A DNA stretch of 64,000 nucleotides, taken from positions 372,001 to 436,000 of the forward strand of contig NZ_VEGH01000001.1 of NCBI RefSeq assembly GCF_007679345.1, written 5' to 3'. Source of the stretch: Cellulosimicrobium cellulans (GTDB lineage Bacteria > Actinomycetota > Actinomycetes > Actinomycetales > Cellulomonadaceae). Below the pieces are notes generated by a model, which worked only from the letters and a program-made list of their open reading frames with translations, did not search any database and was not told the origin of the DNA. The translations under genes and the position numbers were made by a program. Positions 1 through 7,307 of this stretch are shown here, one piece after another; within the stretch, counting starts at the first letter, position 1; every line of letters begins with the position of its first letter.

Positions 1-472
1 GCGTCAGGGTGCGCTCGACGCGGTCGCCGGGCGAGGCGACCCGGTCGCCGACGAAGTCCGCCTCGACCGTGGTGTACCGCTGGCCGGACCAGTCGAGGTG
101 CACGGTCGGGCCGTCCCACTCGCCGACGACGGCGCCCTCGACGACCGTGCCGTCCAGGTCCGTCGCGCCGCCGGCCGTGCCGTCTCCGGCGGCAGCGGCC
201 GACCCGGTGCCGGCGGCGCCGCCCGCTCCTCCGGACGAACCGGAGGAGCCGGGACCGCCGACGGGGCCGGAGCCGGTGGTCGTGGGCAGGCGCTCGCCGG
301 TGATCGGCGTGAGGCCCGCCGCCGTCAGCGCGCCCGCGCCCGTCAGCAGCAGCACGAGCGCCAGGATCCAGGCGAGCGTGCGCCCGCGCTGGGACAGGCC
401 GCCCCCGTCGACGCGGAGCACCTGGGGCTGCGCCCCGGGGCCGGCCGGGAGGAGCACGGTACGGGAGGACAT
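1..472 (-). CDS. Membrane-anchored surface-locus protein, C-terminus outside window
   Basis: The gene begins with ATG at 472 and runs off the left edge, so only about 157 codons are visible. There is a cytoplasmic N-terminus of about 30 residues, one hydrophobic segment (around LAWILALVLLLTGAGAL), a Gly/Ser/Ala-rich low-complexity linker, and then a more ordered part starting near LDGTVVEGAVVGEWDG. The start codon overlaps the stop of the upstream signal peptidase gene (TGATG), so the two are probably co-translated. I do not recognise a family. A surface or secretion-associated role is inferred only from position. Confidence 0.65.
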   Translation of the reverse strand, partial: MSSRTVLLPAGPGAQPQVLRVDGGGLSQRGRTLAWILALVLLLTGAGALTAAGLTPITGERLPTTTGSGPVGGPGSSGSSGGAGGAAGTGSAAAAGDGTAGGATDLDGTVVEGAVVGEWDGPTVHLDWSGQRYTTVEADFVGDRVASPGDRVERTLT

Positions 473-1455
473 CACGTCTCGATTCGGTCGAGCGGCTGTG
501 CGGGAAGGGGCGCCAGCACGGCGACCGGTGCCGTAGGCGGCTGCGGGTCGTGCTCGGGCTCGGCGGCGAGGTCCAGGTCGCGACCGAGGTCGCGCAGGGC
601 GGGGTCGAGGTCGCGGTGCAGGTCGCGCTCGAACCAGGCGGGGCCGGCGTGCAGCCGGGCCAGCTCCAGCTCGCGCTCGCGGAGCTCCAGCTCGCGCTCA
701 CGCAGGTCGAGGTCGCGCTCCCGCAGCGCGCGCTCGTGGGCCAGGTCCTCGGCGTCGAGGGCCGGCGCGACGGAGGCGGGCGCGGCGAGGGCGGGCGCGG
801 AGGGCGCCGGCGCAGCGTCGACGGGAACCCCGCCGAGGCCCGCCGGCCCGTCGGCGCCGCCGGGCGCCGCGTAGACCCGGGTGCGGGGCTTGCGCATGCT
901 GGACGCGATGCCGAGGGCGACCAGGGCCAGCGCGGCGACGACGATCACCGTCTGCACGTTGTCGCCGACCCACTGCCGGGCCCAGCCGAGCTTCGGCACG
1001 CCGTACTGGAAGACGCCGCGGACCTGCTCCGGGGACACCGGGTCGTCGACCGCGGAGTTCGCGTCGCCCTGGGTGACGAGCCGGCAGGAGGTGCCGTCGT
1101 CGAAGGTGCCGATGGTCTTGCCGATCACCCGGTGGCTGATCAGCGCCGGGTCGTTCGGCTCGGGGAAGAACGTGACGATCTCGCCGACGCCGACCTCGGC
1201 GCAGACCTCGGCGGCGTCGATGCCCTTGACGACGATGACGTCGCCGGGCGCGAAGGTGGGCTCCATGGAGCCGGTGAGCACGGTGAGCGAGGCGCCGCCG
1301 GACAGCCGGGGCACCACGGCCAGCGCGAGGACCAGGCCGATCAGCACCAGCGCCAGGGCCGTGCCGACCGCGTGGCCGGCGATCCGCCACGGCGAGTCGT
1401 ACCAGGCTCCGGAGACCCGCACCGGGCGGCTCTTCCTGCTGACGCGCGTGCCCAT
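472..1455 (-). CDS. sipW: SipW/ER-type signal peptidase I with charged C-terminal extension
   Basis: This is a membrane-bound serine peptidase expected to remove the unusual leaders of the nearby SipW-type substrates. The nucleophile motif is TGSMEPT (Ser63), followed by GDVIVV. The usual Lys is replaced by His in LISHRVIG (His108), which is the hallmark of SipW and eukaryotic ER signal peptidases, and TQGDAN follows. Membrane segments lie at about 28-50 and 168-187. After the second segment comes a roughly 140-residue tail containing Arg/Glu/Leu heptad-like repeats (about 236-270, LRERELE units). Typical SipW proteins are near 190 residues, so the tail is unusual. The gene sits directly downstream of its presumed substrates. 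Confidence 0.88.
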   Translation of the reverse strand: MGTRVSRKSRPVRVSGAWYDSPWRIAGHAVGTALALVLIGLVLALAVVPRLSGGASLTVLTGSMEPTFAPGDVIVVKGIDAAEVCAEVGVGEIVTFFPEPNDPALISHRVIGKTIGTFDDGTSCRLVTQGDANSAVDDPVSPEQVRGVFQYGVPKLGWARQWVGDNVQTVIVVAALALVALGIASSMRKPRTRVYAAPGGADGPAGLGGVPVDAAPAPSAPALAAPASVAPALDAEDLAHERALRERDLDLRERELELRERELELARLHAGPAWFERDLHRDLDPALRDLGRDLDLAAEPEHDPQPPTAPVAVLAPLPAQPLDRIET

Positions 1456-1592
1456 CCGGCGGCTCCTCCTGGCTCGTGCTGCGGTCGGTCGGTCGGGGTC
1501 GTGCGGCGGGCGCGTGGCCCGGGTGGCGCGCGAGCGCCGGGACCGGCCGCGCCGCGACCCCGGGAGGAGCCGCGGCGCGGTCGGCGGTGGCG

Positions 1593-2330
1593 TCAGTCCT
1601 GCGGGAGGAACTGCGCGCCGGTGTCGCGGACCTGGTTGAGCGACAGGGTCAGGTTGGACAGCGAGTCGGTCACGGTGACCTCCTCGCGGTCCGGGGTCTC
1701 GGCGTCGAACGCGCCGTAGACGACGACCGAGATCTCCTGCGTGGTGTCCTCCATCTGGAGGACCAGGTTGCCGTCGGCGTCGGGCAGACCCGCGTCCTGG
1801 CCGTCGCGCGGGGCGGCGAGGTACATGAGCGCGGTCTCGCCGTCCGTCGGGAGCTCGGCCTCCGCGGCGAGCAGCTCGCCGCCGAGGTAGACCTCGTACG
1901 TCCAGTCCATGCGCTCGTTGACCAGCGAGTTCTCGCCGAAGCCGTCCAGGACCAGCTGGCCGACCAGGTTGTCGCCCTCGAGGGTGGCCTCGGCGGAGAA
2001 CGCCGCGGCGACCTTGTCGCCGGGCACGATCCGCCAGGTGTCGGCGTCGTCGATCACGTGGCCGAGCTGGGAGCCGTCCGTGCCGGTCACCGTCTCGGTG
2101 GCGTCCGCGCGATCGGCGGAGACGTCCCAGAACGTGGTGTCCTCGAGCGCGACCAGGTTCAGGTCACCCGCGGTGACCGAACCACCCTGGAAGTCGGCGT
2201 CCGCCGACCACAGGGCGAAGGTCGAGCCGCCCAGCAGCAGCGCGGTGCCGCCGGCGACCCAGAGCATGCCCTTGCGGCGCTTCTTCTCCTCGGTGACGAC
2301 GACGACCGGGGCGTTGGTGGTGGTGCTCAT
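1593..2330 (-). CDS. SipW-dependent-type (alternate signal peptide) secreted protein, 245 aa
   Basis: The N-terminus has a positively charged stretch (EEKKRRKG) followed by a hydrophobic core ending GGSTFALWSADADFQGG. This is the conserved pattern of the alternate-type signal peptide processed by SipW, as in TasA/camelysin-like proteins. The mature part is acidic, rich in beta-type sequence and lacks catalytic motifs. It resembles the 223-residue protein encoded upstream (both have GGxxTxGDLxLxxxE after the leader), so the two are likely paralogues. An extracellular fibre or matrix role is inferred from the TasA analogy. sipW follows 137 nt downstream. Confidence 0.8.
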   Translation of the reverse strand: MSTTTNAPVVVVTEEKKRRKGMLWVAGGTALLLGGSTFALWSADADFQGGSVTAGDLNLVALEDTTFWDVSADRADATETVTGTDGSQLGHVIDDADTWRIVPGDKVAAAFSAEATLEGDNLVGQLVLDGFGENSLVNERMDWTYEVYLGGELLAAEAELPTDGETALMYLAAPRDGQDAGLPDADGNLVLQMEDTTQEISVVVYGAFDAETPDREEVTVTDSLSNLTLSLNQVRDTGAQFLPQD

Positions 2331-2378
2331 GGTGGTGGTGTTCCTCTCGTTCGGCCCGAGCCGGGCCCTCTGGTGGAC

Positions 2379-2406
2379 CGTTCAACGCCCCGGTGGGGGC
2401 TGAACG
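2379..2406 (-). terminator. Hairpin between two surface-protein genes
   Basis: The inverted arms CGTTCA/TGAACG and GCCCC/GGGGC, separated by a short internal bulge, form a hairpin just downstream of the 308-residue protein gene and before the 245-residue one. There is no U-tract, as is common in high-GC actinobacteria. It could be a terminator or a processing/attenuation hairpin that changes the ratio of the two proteins. Confidence 0.45.
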
Positions 2407-2411
2407 GGGAT

Positions 2412-3338
2412 CTAGCGGGTGGGGAACCCCGGCTGGTCGCCGGTCCCCACGTCGGGGTTGAGGTTGGTGACGGCGGGGTCGAGCGTGATCACCACGTCGG
2501 GCTCCGCCGAGGGGTCCGGGAACAGCTGGGCGTGCCAGCTGTCCTCGTGCTGCACCTCGGTGCCGTCCAGGCCGAGGGCCTCGGCCCACGCCCGGTTGCC
2601 GTAGGTGCCGGTCGACGGGAGCGAGCGCGGGACCCCCACGCGCGCCTCCCACTCGTCGACTGCGGTGCGGGTGTTGCCGTCCTCGCCGCGGGCGGCGACG
2701 TCGACCCGGTTGGCGTAGAAGCCGTCCGGCTCGTCGAGCCAGTCCATGGCGACGCACCACTCGCGGACGACCTCGTCGCCCGCCTTGTTGGTGCCGGCGG
2801 CCTGGAGCACGTCCTGCTCCCCGCCGATCACCAGCACGTTCTTGTGCTCCTCGCCGGGCGGCGTGGCCGGCACGGCGGAGCAGTCGCCGCCGACGGCGGC
2901 CGGGTAGAGCTTGATCACGGAGCCGCCGAGCACCGTGCTGTCCGGCGCGACGCCGTCCGCGATGTCGGTGACGGTGCCGTCGCCGGCGACCGTGGAGCCG
3001 GCGGTGACGTCGAACACCAGGCCGGTGATGCCGAGCGCGGCGCCGGCCGCCTGGAACCGCCAGAACACGGGACCGGGCTGCTCGGTGCCCTCGGGGTCCA
3101 TGACCCGGACGATCTCCGAGCCCGGGAGCCGCACGGTCACCGGGGCGCCGCCGTCGGACACGACGCGCGAGCCGTCCTCACCCGGCACCTGGCCGGCGAA
3201 GGTCACCGCGCCGGTCCGCATGCTCGGCTGCACGCCGTCGCGGCTGTCGGACCACAGCGCCTGCGCGCTCAGCGCGCCGGCCCAGAGCCCGAGCCCGACC
3301 ACGACGACCGCGGGGCGGGACACGCGGGGCCGCCTCAC
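2412..3338 (-). CDS. Secreted protein of the SipW locus, 308 aa
   Basis: The GTG start at 3338 overlaps the stop of the preceding gene by four bases (GTGA). The N-terminus MRRPRVSR is followed by a hydrophobic stretch and LSAQALWSDSRDG. This resembles the LW(S/A) end of SipW-type leaders, so it is probably also a SipW substrate. The mature region of about 270 residues contains three Cys (GGDCSAV, REWCVAM) and is otherwise unrecognised. It ends in TNLNPDVGTGDQPGF. It lies between two proteins with the same leader type, so it is probably a component of the same extracellular structure. Confidence 0.7.
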   Translation of the reverse strand: MRRPRVSRPAVVVVGLGLWAGALSAQALWSDSRDGVQPSMRTGAVTFAGQVPGEDGSRVVSDGGAPVTVRLPGSEIVRVMDPEGTEQPGPVFWRFQAAGAALGITGLVFDVTAGSTVAGDGTVTDIADGVAPDSTVLGGSVIKLYPAAVGGDCSAVPATPPGEEHKNVLVIGGEQDVLQAAGTNKAGDEVVREWCVAMDWLDEPDGFYANRVDVAARGEDGNTRTAVDEWEARVGVPRSLPSTGTYGNRAWAEALGLDGTEVQHEDSWHAQLFPDPSAEPDVVITLDPAVTNLNPDVGTGDQPGFPTR

Positions 3339-4006
3339 CGGGCACCCCCGGTGAACTCGTCGCCCTCACGGACCTGCTCCAGCGAGATGACGAGGCCGCC
3401 GCTGCTCCACACGCCCGCCGCGTCCACCGGGTGGCCGTCCGTCCAGACGTAGTCGCCCAGGACCTCGACGCGGATCACCACGACCCAGTCCTGCGGCTCC
3501 TCGTCGTTGCTGCCGGCCAGGCCGGGCACGACGACGGTCTCGCCGAGCTGGGCGCCGCCCCCCTCGGGGGCGATCGTCATCCCGGCGTCGTTGCGCACCG
3601 AGAAGGTGACCGCGATCCGGCCGGAGGCGATGTCGTCGGCCAGCCGGGACTGCGCGGCGGGCCGGAGCCCGAAGCCGCCGGCGAGGTTGTCGCCCACCAG
3701 CGTCGTGGTGACCGGCTGGGCGATCTCGACCACGTCGCCCGGCATCGTGAAGAACTCCGCGGGGACGGTGCCGTCGAAGACGCCCTGCTCGCGCTGCACG
3801 ACGCCCGGGGTGACCTGCTCCCAGGTCGGCTCGCCGACCTCGAGGGCCAGGTCGCCCGACGTGATGGTGCCGCCGGTGTACCGGGCGCTCGCGGCCCACA
3901 GGGCGAGCGTGCCGCCCAGGAGGAGCAGCGCGGCCGCGAGCGCGGCGACCGCCGGCGCGCCGAGCCGCGTGATCCGCGGCGCGGCGGTCGTGGTCCGTGC
4001 GTTCAT
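3335..4006 (-). CDS. SipW-dependent-type (alternate signal peptide) secreted protein, 223 aa
   Basis: ATG start at 4006 with a purine-rich ribosome site (GGAAGGAGGA) just upstream. The leader is hydrophobic and ends LLLGGTLALWAASARYTGG, the typical alternate-type signal peptide consensus. The body of about 185 residues lacks Cys and has features shared with the 245-residue paralogue (ITSGDLALEVGEPTW, a late SLEQVREG versus SLNQVRDT). It is the first of three translationally linked or closely spaced secreted-protein genes, and sipW lies downstream. It is probably a TasA-like matrix or fibre subunit by analogy. Confidence 0.8.
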   Translation of the reverse strand: MNARTTTAAPRITRLGAPAVAALAAALLLLGGTLALWAASARYTGGTITSGDLALEVGEPTWEQVTPGVVQREQGVFDGTVPAEFFTMPGDVVEIAQPVTTTLVGDNLAGGFGLRPAAQSRLADDIASGRIAVTFSVRNDAGMTIAPEGGGAQLGETVVVPGLAGSNDEEPQDWVVVIRVEVLGDYVWTDGHPVDAAGVWSSGGLVISLEQVREGDEFTGGAR

Positions 4007-4175
4007 GTCCTCCTCCTTCCCGTGGTGCCGGTCCTGCTCGGCTGTGCTGATGTGTCCATCCTTGGGCGGCCCGCAGGCCGTTCAGGGGGCCCCTCGGTGG
4101 TCCCACCGGGCCGTCTGCGCGTCGTCACGGACACCTCTCAGCACCCCGCCCCGCCGCCTCGGTGGCCCGCGCGGC

Positions 4176-7139
4176 TCACCCGGCGACCCGGGTGTCGCCG
4201 GGGGTCATCACCGCGCACGCGGCGACCCGCTGCGTCTCGCCCATGCCGAGCGTCGGGATCACCCCGACGAGGCCGCCCTGGCCGAGCCGGGTGTCCGTGT
4301 CGACCACCTCGACGTCCGTCAGCGCGGTGGCCCAGTCGTCGTCGGAGACGTTGGTGACGGTGTAGACCCAGCACACGGGCTGGCCGTCCAGCAGCCGGCT
4401 CCCCAGGGGCGCCTCGGTGCCGGTGGCCACGATCTGCTCGGGCGTCGAGCTGTCGGTGACGCCGTGGTACGCCCGCTTGGTGACCTCGACGGCCGGGTCG
4501 GTGGCGAACAGCCGGATGTCCAGGTCGGGCACCACGAGGTCGTGGTAGCGGACGTCCTCGGAGACCGCCGTGTGGTGCACGCGCACCCGGCTGTCCGCGG
4601 GGACGTCGCCCTCCGGCACCATGACGTTGAGCGGCCCGGTGCTGGTCGAGCCCGCGGGCATCGTCGGCGCCGGCGTGCCCAGCGTCAGGCCGTGGTCCGC
4701 CGCCGTCCCGTCCGGCGTCGCGGTGAACTGCACGTCGGACGTGGGCACCGGTGCGCCCGGCCGGGTGGTGATCCGGTAGTCCTTGCCGTCCTCCCTGCCG
4801 GCGACGACCGCCAGCAGCTCGGGGTCGACGACCAGCGGGTTCACGAACGTGATGTCCGGGTTGTCGCTGTCCGCCGGGGAGTCGTTGACCCAGCCGGACT
4901 CGGACTCGACCGTGCCGGGCTCGATGGCGGCCTCCAGCAGCGCGGAGTCGTCCGCCTTGGCGATCACCGTGAACTCGGTGCCGCCGCTGCCCTCGACCGG
5001 CTCCACCGAGACCACGCGGGCGTTGATCCGCGCGGGGTCGATCGTGTGCTCGGTGGGACGGGCCGTCAGCGTGATGGCGTCGACCGTCACCGTCTCCTCG
5101 ACCAGCGGCAGCGAGGACCTGATGGTCCAGTGCTTGTCCCGGGCGAGCGTCGGGTCGTTCTGGTAGTCGGCCTGGTTGATCGACAGCTCCGGCCGGCAGG
5201 TGCCGGCGATCGTCGCGACCCGGGAGAGCTGGGACGACACCGCGGTGGCCCCCGCGTTCGGGTCGTGGGTCTGCAGGCGCAGCCCGCCGGACACGGCGCC
5301 CGTCTCCGGGTCCACCGGCAGCGCGGCTCCCTCGGGCAGGTGCGCGAGGCGCGGGTCACCGGCCACCGGCAGCGTGACGTTGATCGTCTGCCGGGCGTTC
5401 TGGGTGACCGTGACCGAGTCGACCAGGACCTCGGCCTGGTTGCGCGCCGTCCAGTACACGTCGAGCCGCGCGGGCACCGCGGGGTTCCGCGCGCCGCTGA
5501 CGGTGTTGCCGCCGGTCTCGGTCGGCGGGGCGACCTCGAGATCCACGGTGCAGCTCTCGGCGACCACGGGCGCGGCCTGCTGGTTGTTCGCGCCGCGCGC
5601 GGTCGGGAACCAGGTGTTCATCTTCCCGTTGGCGCCGCGGTTGCGGTTGTTGACCATCGTCAGCACCGTCGAGTCGACCGCCCCGGCCTCCTCGCTGACG
5701 GTGTTCGTCTGGGCGCCGGTGCGCGCGCCGAACGTGTTGCGCTGGATCGTGACCGCGCCGGTCATCCGCATCCGGATCGTGGACCGGGCCGAGGTGGAGC
5801 CCCAGCCGTCGAAGTCGTTGTCCTCGATCGTGACGCCGGACGCCTGGACGTTCAGGGTGTTGGTGTGCGCGCCCTGCCAGTAGATCGCCTGCATCGACCC
5901 GGTCGCGGCGTGGAACTGGTTCCGGGCGATCAGGCCCCGGCCGGCGATCCGGTTGTTCTGCGGCAGCCGGATCATCGCGCCGGTGGCCTCGCTCGCGGTC
6001 GTGATGCCGGTGACCACGTTGTCCGTGATCTCGAAGTTCGTCATGTCGGCGCCGCGCGCGGTGGCGTCGCCCATCTCGATGAGCGGGTGGTTGACGTAGA
6101 TGCGCGGGTTCGTGAGGGTGTTCCGGGCGAACACGAAGTCGCTGACCGTCGCGCCGCGCAGGTCGATCATCCGGATGCTGTTGTTGGCGGCGCGGCCGTA
6201 GTTCGGCATCGCGCTGTCGACCACCGACAGGCCCTGCACGTGCTGGTTCCGGGCGTACACCACGCCGGAGGTGCAGCCCGCGGCCGTGCTCGTGCTGCAC
6301 GCGCCGGACGTCTGCGACTCGTAGGTGACGCCGCTGATCGTCAGGTTCCGCACGGCGTTCGCGGCGTTGGGGGCACCGTCGAGGAAGCCCCAGCCGCGGT
6401 CCGCGGCGCGGGCGGCGAAGCCCGAGACGGTGTAGTCGCTGACCGTGACGTCGGTCGCCCCGCCCCGCACCACCAGGAACCGGCGCGGCCGGTTGTTCTG
6501 AGTGCGGACCTCGCCGCCGGTGATCGTGACGTCCCGGGCGCGCTCGCCCACGTAGAACGTCGTCTCGCCGCCCCACGCCTGGTCGATGCCCCGCAGCGTG
6601 ATGTCCGGGCCGTTCACGTGGAAGATCGCGGCGTTCGGACCGGCGAGCGTGGTGACCGAGTTCGGGAAGATCGTGTTCTCGAGGTCGATCTCGACCGGCG
6701 CGGTGACGTGGAAGACCGCGCCGAGGTCGTCGGTGATGGAGCCGCCGCCCGCGGACGGGCGCACCGTGCTCATCCAGGTGGAGGTGTCCGCGGTGAGGTC
6801 GATGCGACCGCCCGCGAAGCCCGGCTGCACGCCGATCCGGACGATGCCGGCGGCGAGGTTCAGCGCGTTCGACTCCTGGATCGCGGCCCGCAGGGTGCAC
6901 GCGCCCTCCTCGGTCGCGCACACGCCGTCGCCGGGGTTCGCGTCCTCCTCGGTCCCCAGGGAGTTCACGAGCAGCTCGACGCCCGGCGTCGCGCTCTGCG
7001 CGACGCCGAAGGTCGTGACGACCAGCGCCGCGGTCACGGCCCCGGCGGTCGCGCGCTTCACCCAGCGGGACGGCCGCAGCCCGCGGAGCGCGCCCAGCGC
7101 ACCGGGGCGGCCCGACCGGGCCTCGCGTCGAGTCGTCAC
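4176..7139 (-). CDS. CSLREA-domain parallel beta-helix surface protein, 987 aa
   Basis: A long N-region and a hydrophobic segment (about 27-50) ending in VAQSA suggest Sec export. Directly after it, VNSLGTEEDANPGDGVC and CTLRAAIQESNAL (residues about 58-93) match the CSLREA domain, which marks secreted proteins with Chlamydia/pectate-lyase-like beta helices. Residues about 100-520 hold many short repeats of the type NxxITxNxV, as expected for a right-handed beta helix. The C-terminal half has Ig/DUF11-like beta-sandwich modules (PAVEVTKRAYHG, VCWVYTVTN). No LPxTG motif or C-terminal helix is visible, so attachment is unclear. It is a close paralogue of the next gene upstream, which it follows in tandem. 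Confidence 0.8.
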   Translation of the reverse strand: MTTRREARSGRPGALGALRGLRPSRWVKRATAGAVTAALVVTTFGVAQSATPGVELLVNSLGTEEDANPGDGVCATEEGACTLRAAIQESNALNLAAGIVRIGVQPGFAGGRIDLTADTSTWMSTVRPSAGGGSITDDLGAVFHVTAPVEIDLENTIFPNSVTTLAGPNAAIFHVNGPDITLRGIDQAWGGETTFYVGERARDVTITGGEVRTQNNRPRRFLVVRGGATDVTVSDYTVSGFAARAADRGWGFLDGAPNAANAVRNLTISGVTYESQTSGACSTSTAAGCTSGVVYARNQHVQGLSVVDSAMPNYGRAANNSIRMIDLRGATVSDFVFARNTLTNPRIYVNHPLIEMGDATARGADMTNFEITDNVVTGITTASEATGAMIRLPQNNRIAGRGLIARNQFHAATGSMQAIYWQGAHTNTLNVQASGVTIEDNDFDGWGSTSARSTIRMRMTGAVTIQRNTFGARTGAQTNTVSEEAGAVDSTVLTMVNNRNRGANGKMNTWFPTARGANNQQAAPVVAESCTVDLEVAPPTETGGNTVSGARNPAVPARLDVYWTARNQAEVLVDSVTVTQNARQTINVTLPVAGDPRLAHLPEGAALPVDPETGAVSGGLRLQTHDPNAGATAVSSQLSRVATIAGTCRPELSINQADYQNDPTLARDKHWTIRSSLPLVEETVTVDAITLTARPTEHTIDPARINARVVSVEPVEGSGGTEFTVIAKADDSALLEAAIEPGTVESESGWVNDSPADSDNPDITFVNPLVVDPELLAVVAGREDGKDYRITTRPGAPVPTSDVQFTATPDGTAADHGLTLGTPAPTMPAGSTSTGPLNVMVPEGDVPADSRVRVHHTAVSEDVRYHDLVVPDLDIRLFATDPAVEVTKRAYHGVTDSSTPEQIVATGTEAPLGSRLLDGQPVCWVYTVTNVSDDDWATALTDVEVVDTDTRLGQGGLVGVIPTLGMGETQRVAACAVMTPGDTRVAG

Positions 7140-7228
7140 GTCGTCCTCCTCGTGTCGTGCCGGCGGTCCCGCCGGCCTGTCCAGGTTCGGGCGCGGCGGA
7201 GGCCGCGCAGGGGGGTGCTCAGTGGGTC

Positions 7229-7258
7229 CGCCCCGCCGCCTCGGTGGGCGGCGGGGCG
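7229..7258 (-). terminator. GC-rich hairpin downstream of the second CSLREA gene
   Basis: A perfect 12-bp inverted repeat, CGCCCCGCCGCC and GGCGGCGGGGCG with a 6-nt loop, lies about 50 nt past the stop of the 995-residue protein gene. It precedes the next gene of the same strand. It has no U-run. It is probably an intrinsic-like terminator or a 3' end stabiliser. Confidence 0.6.
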
Positions 7259-7307
7259 AGGACCGGGGTCCTGCGGCCGGGGCTCGGTGCCCACCGGCCG
7301 CGACGGG

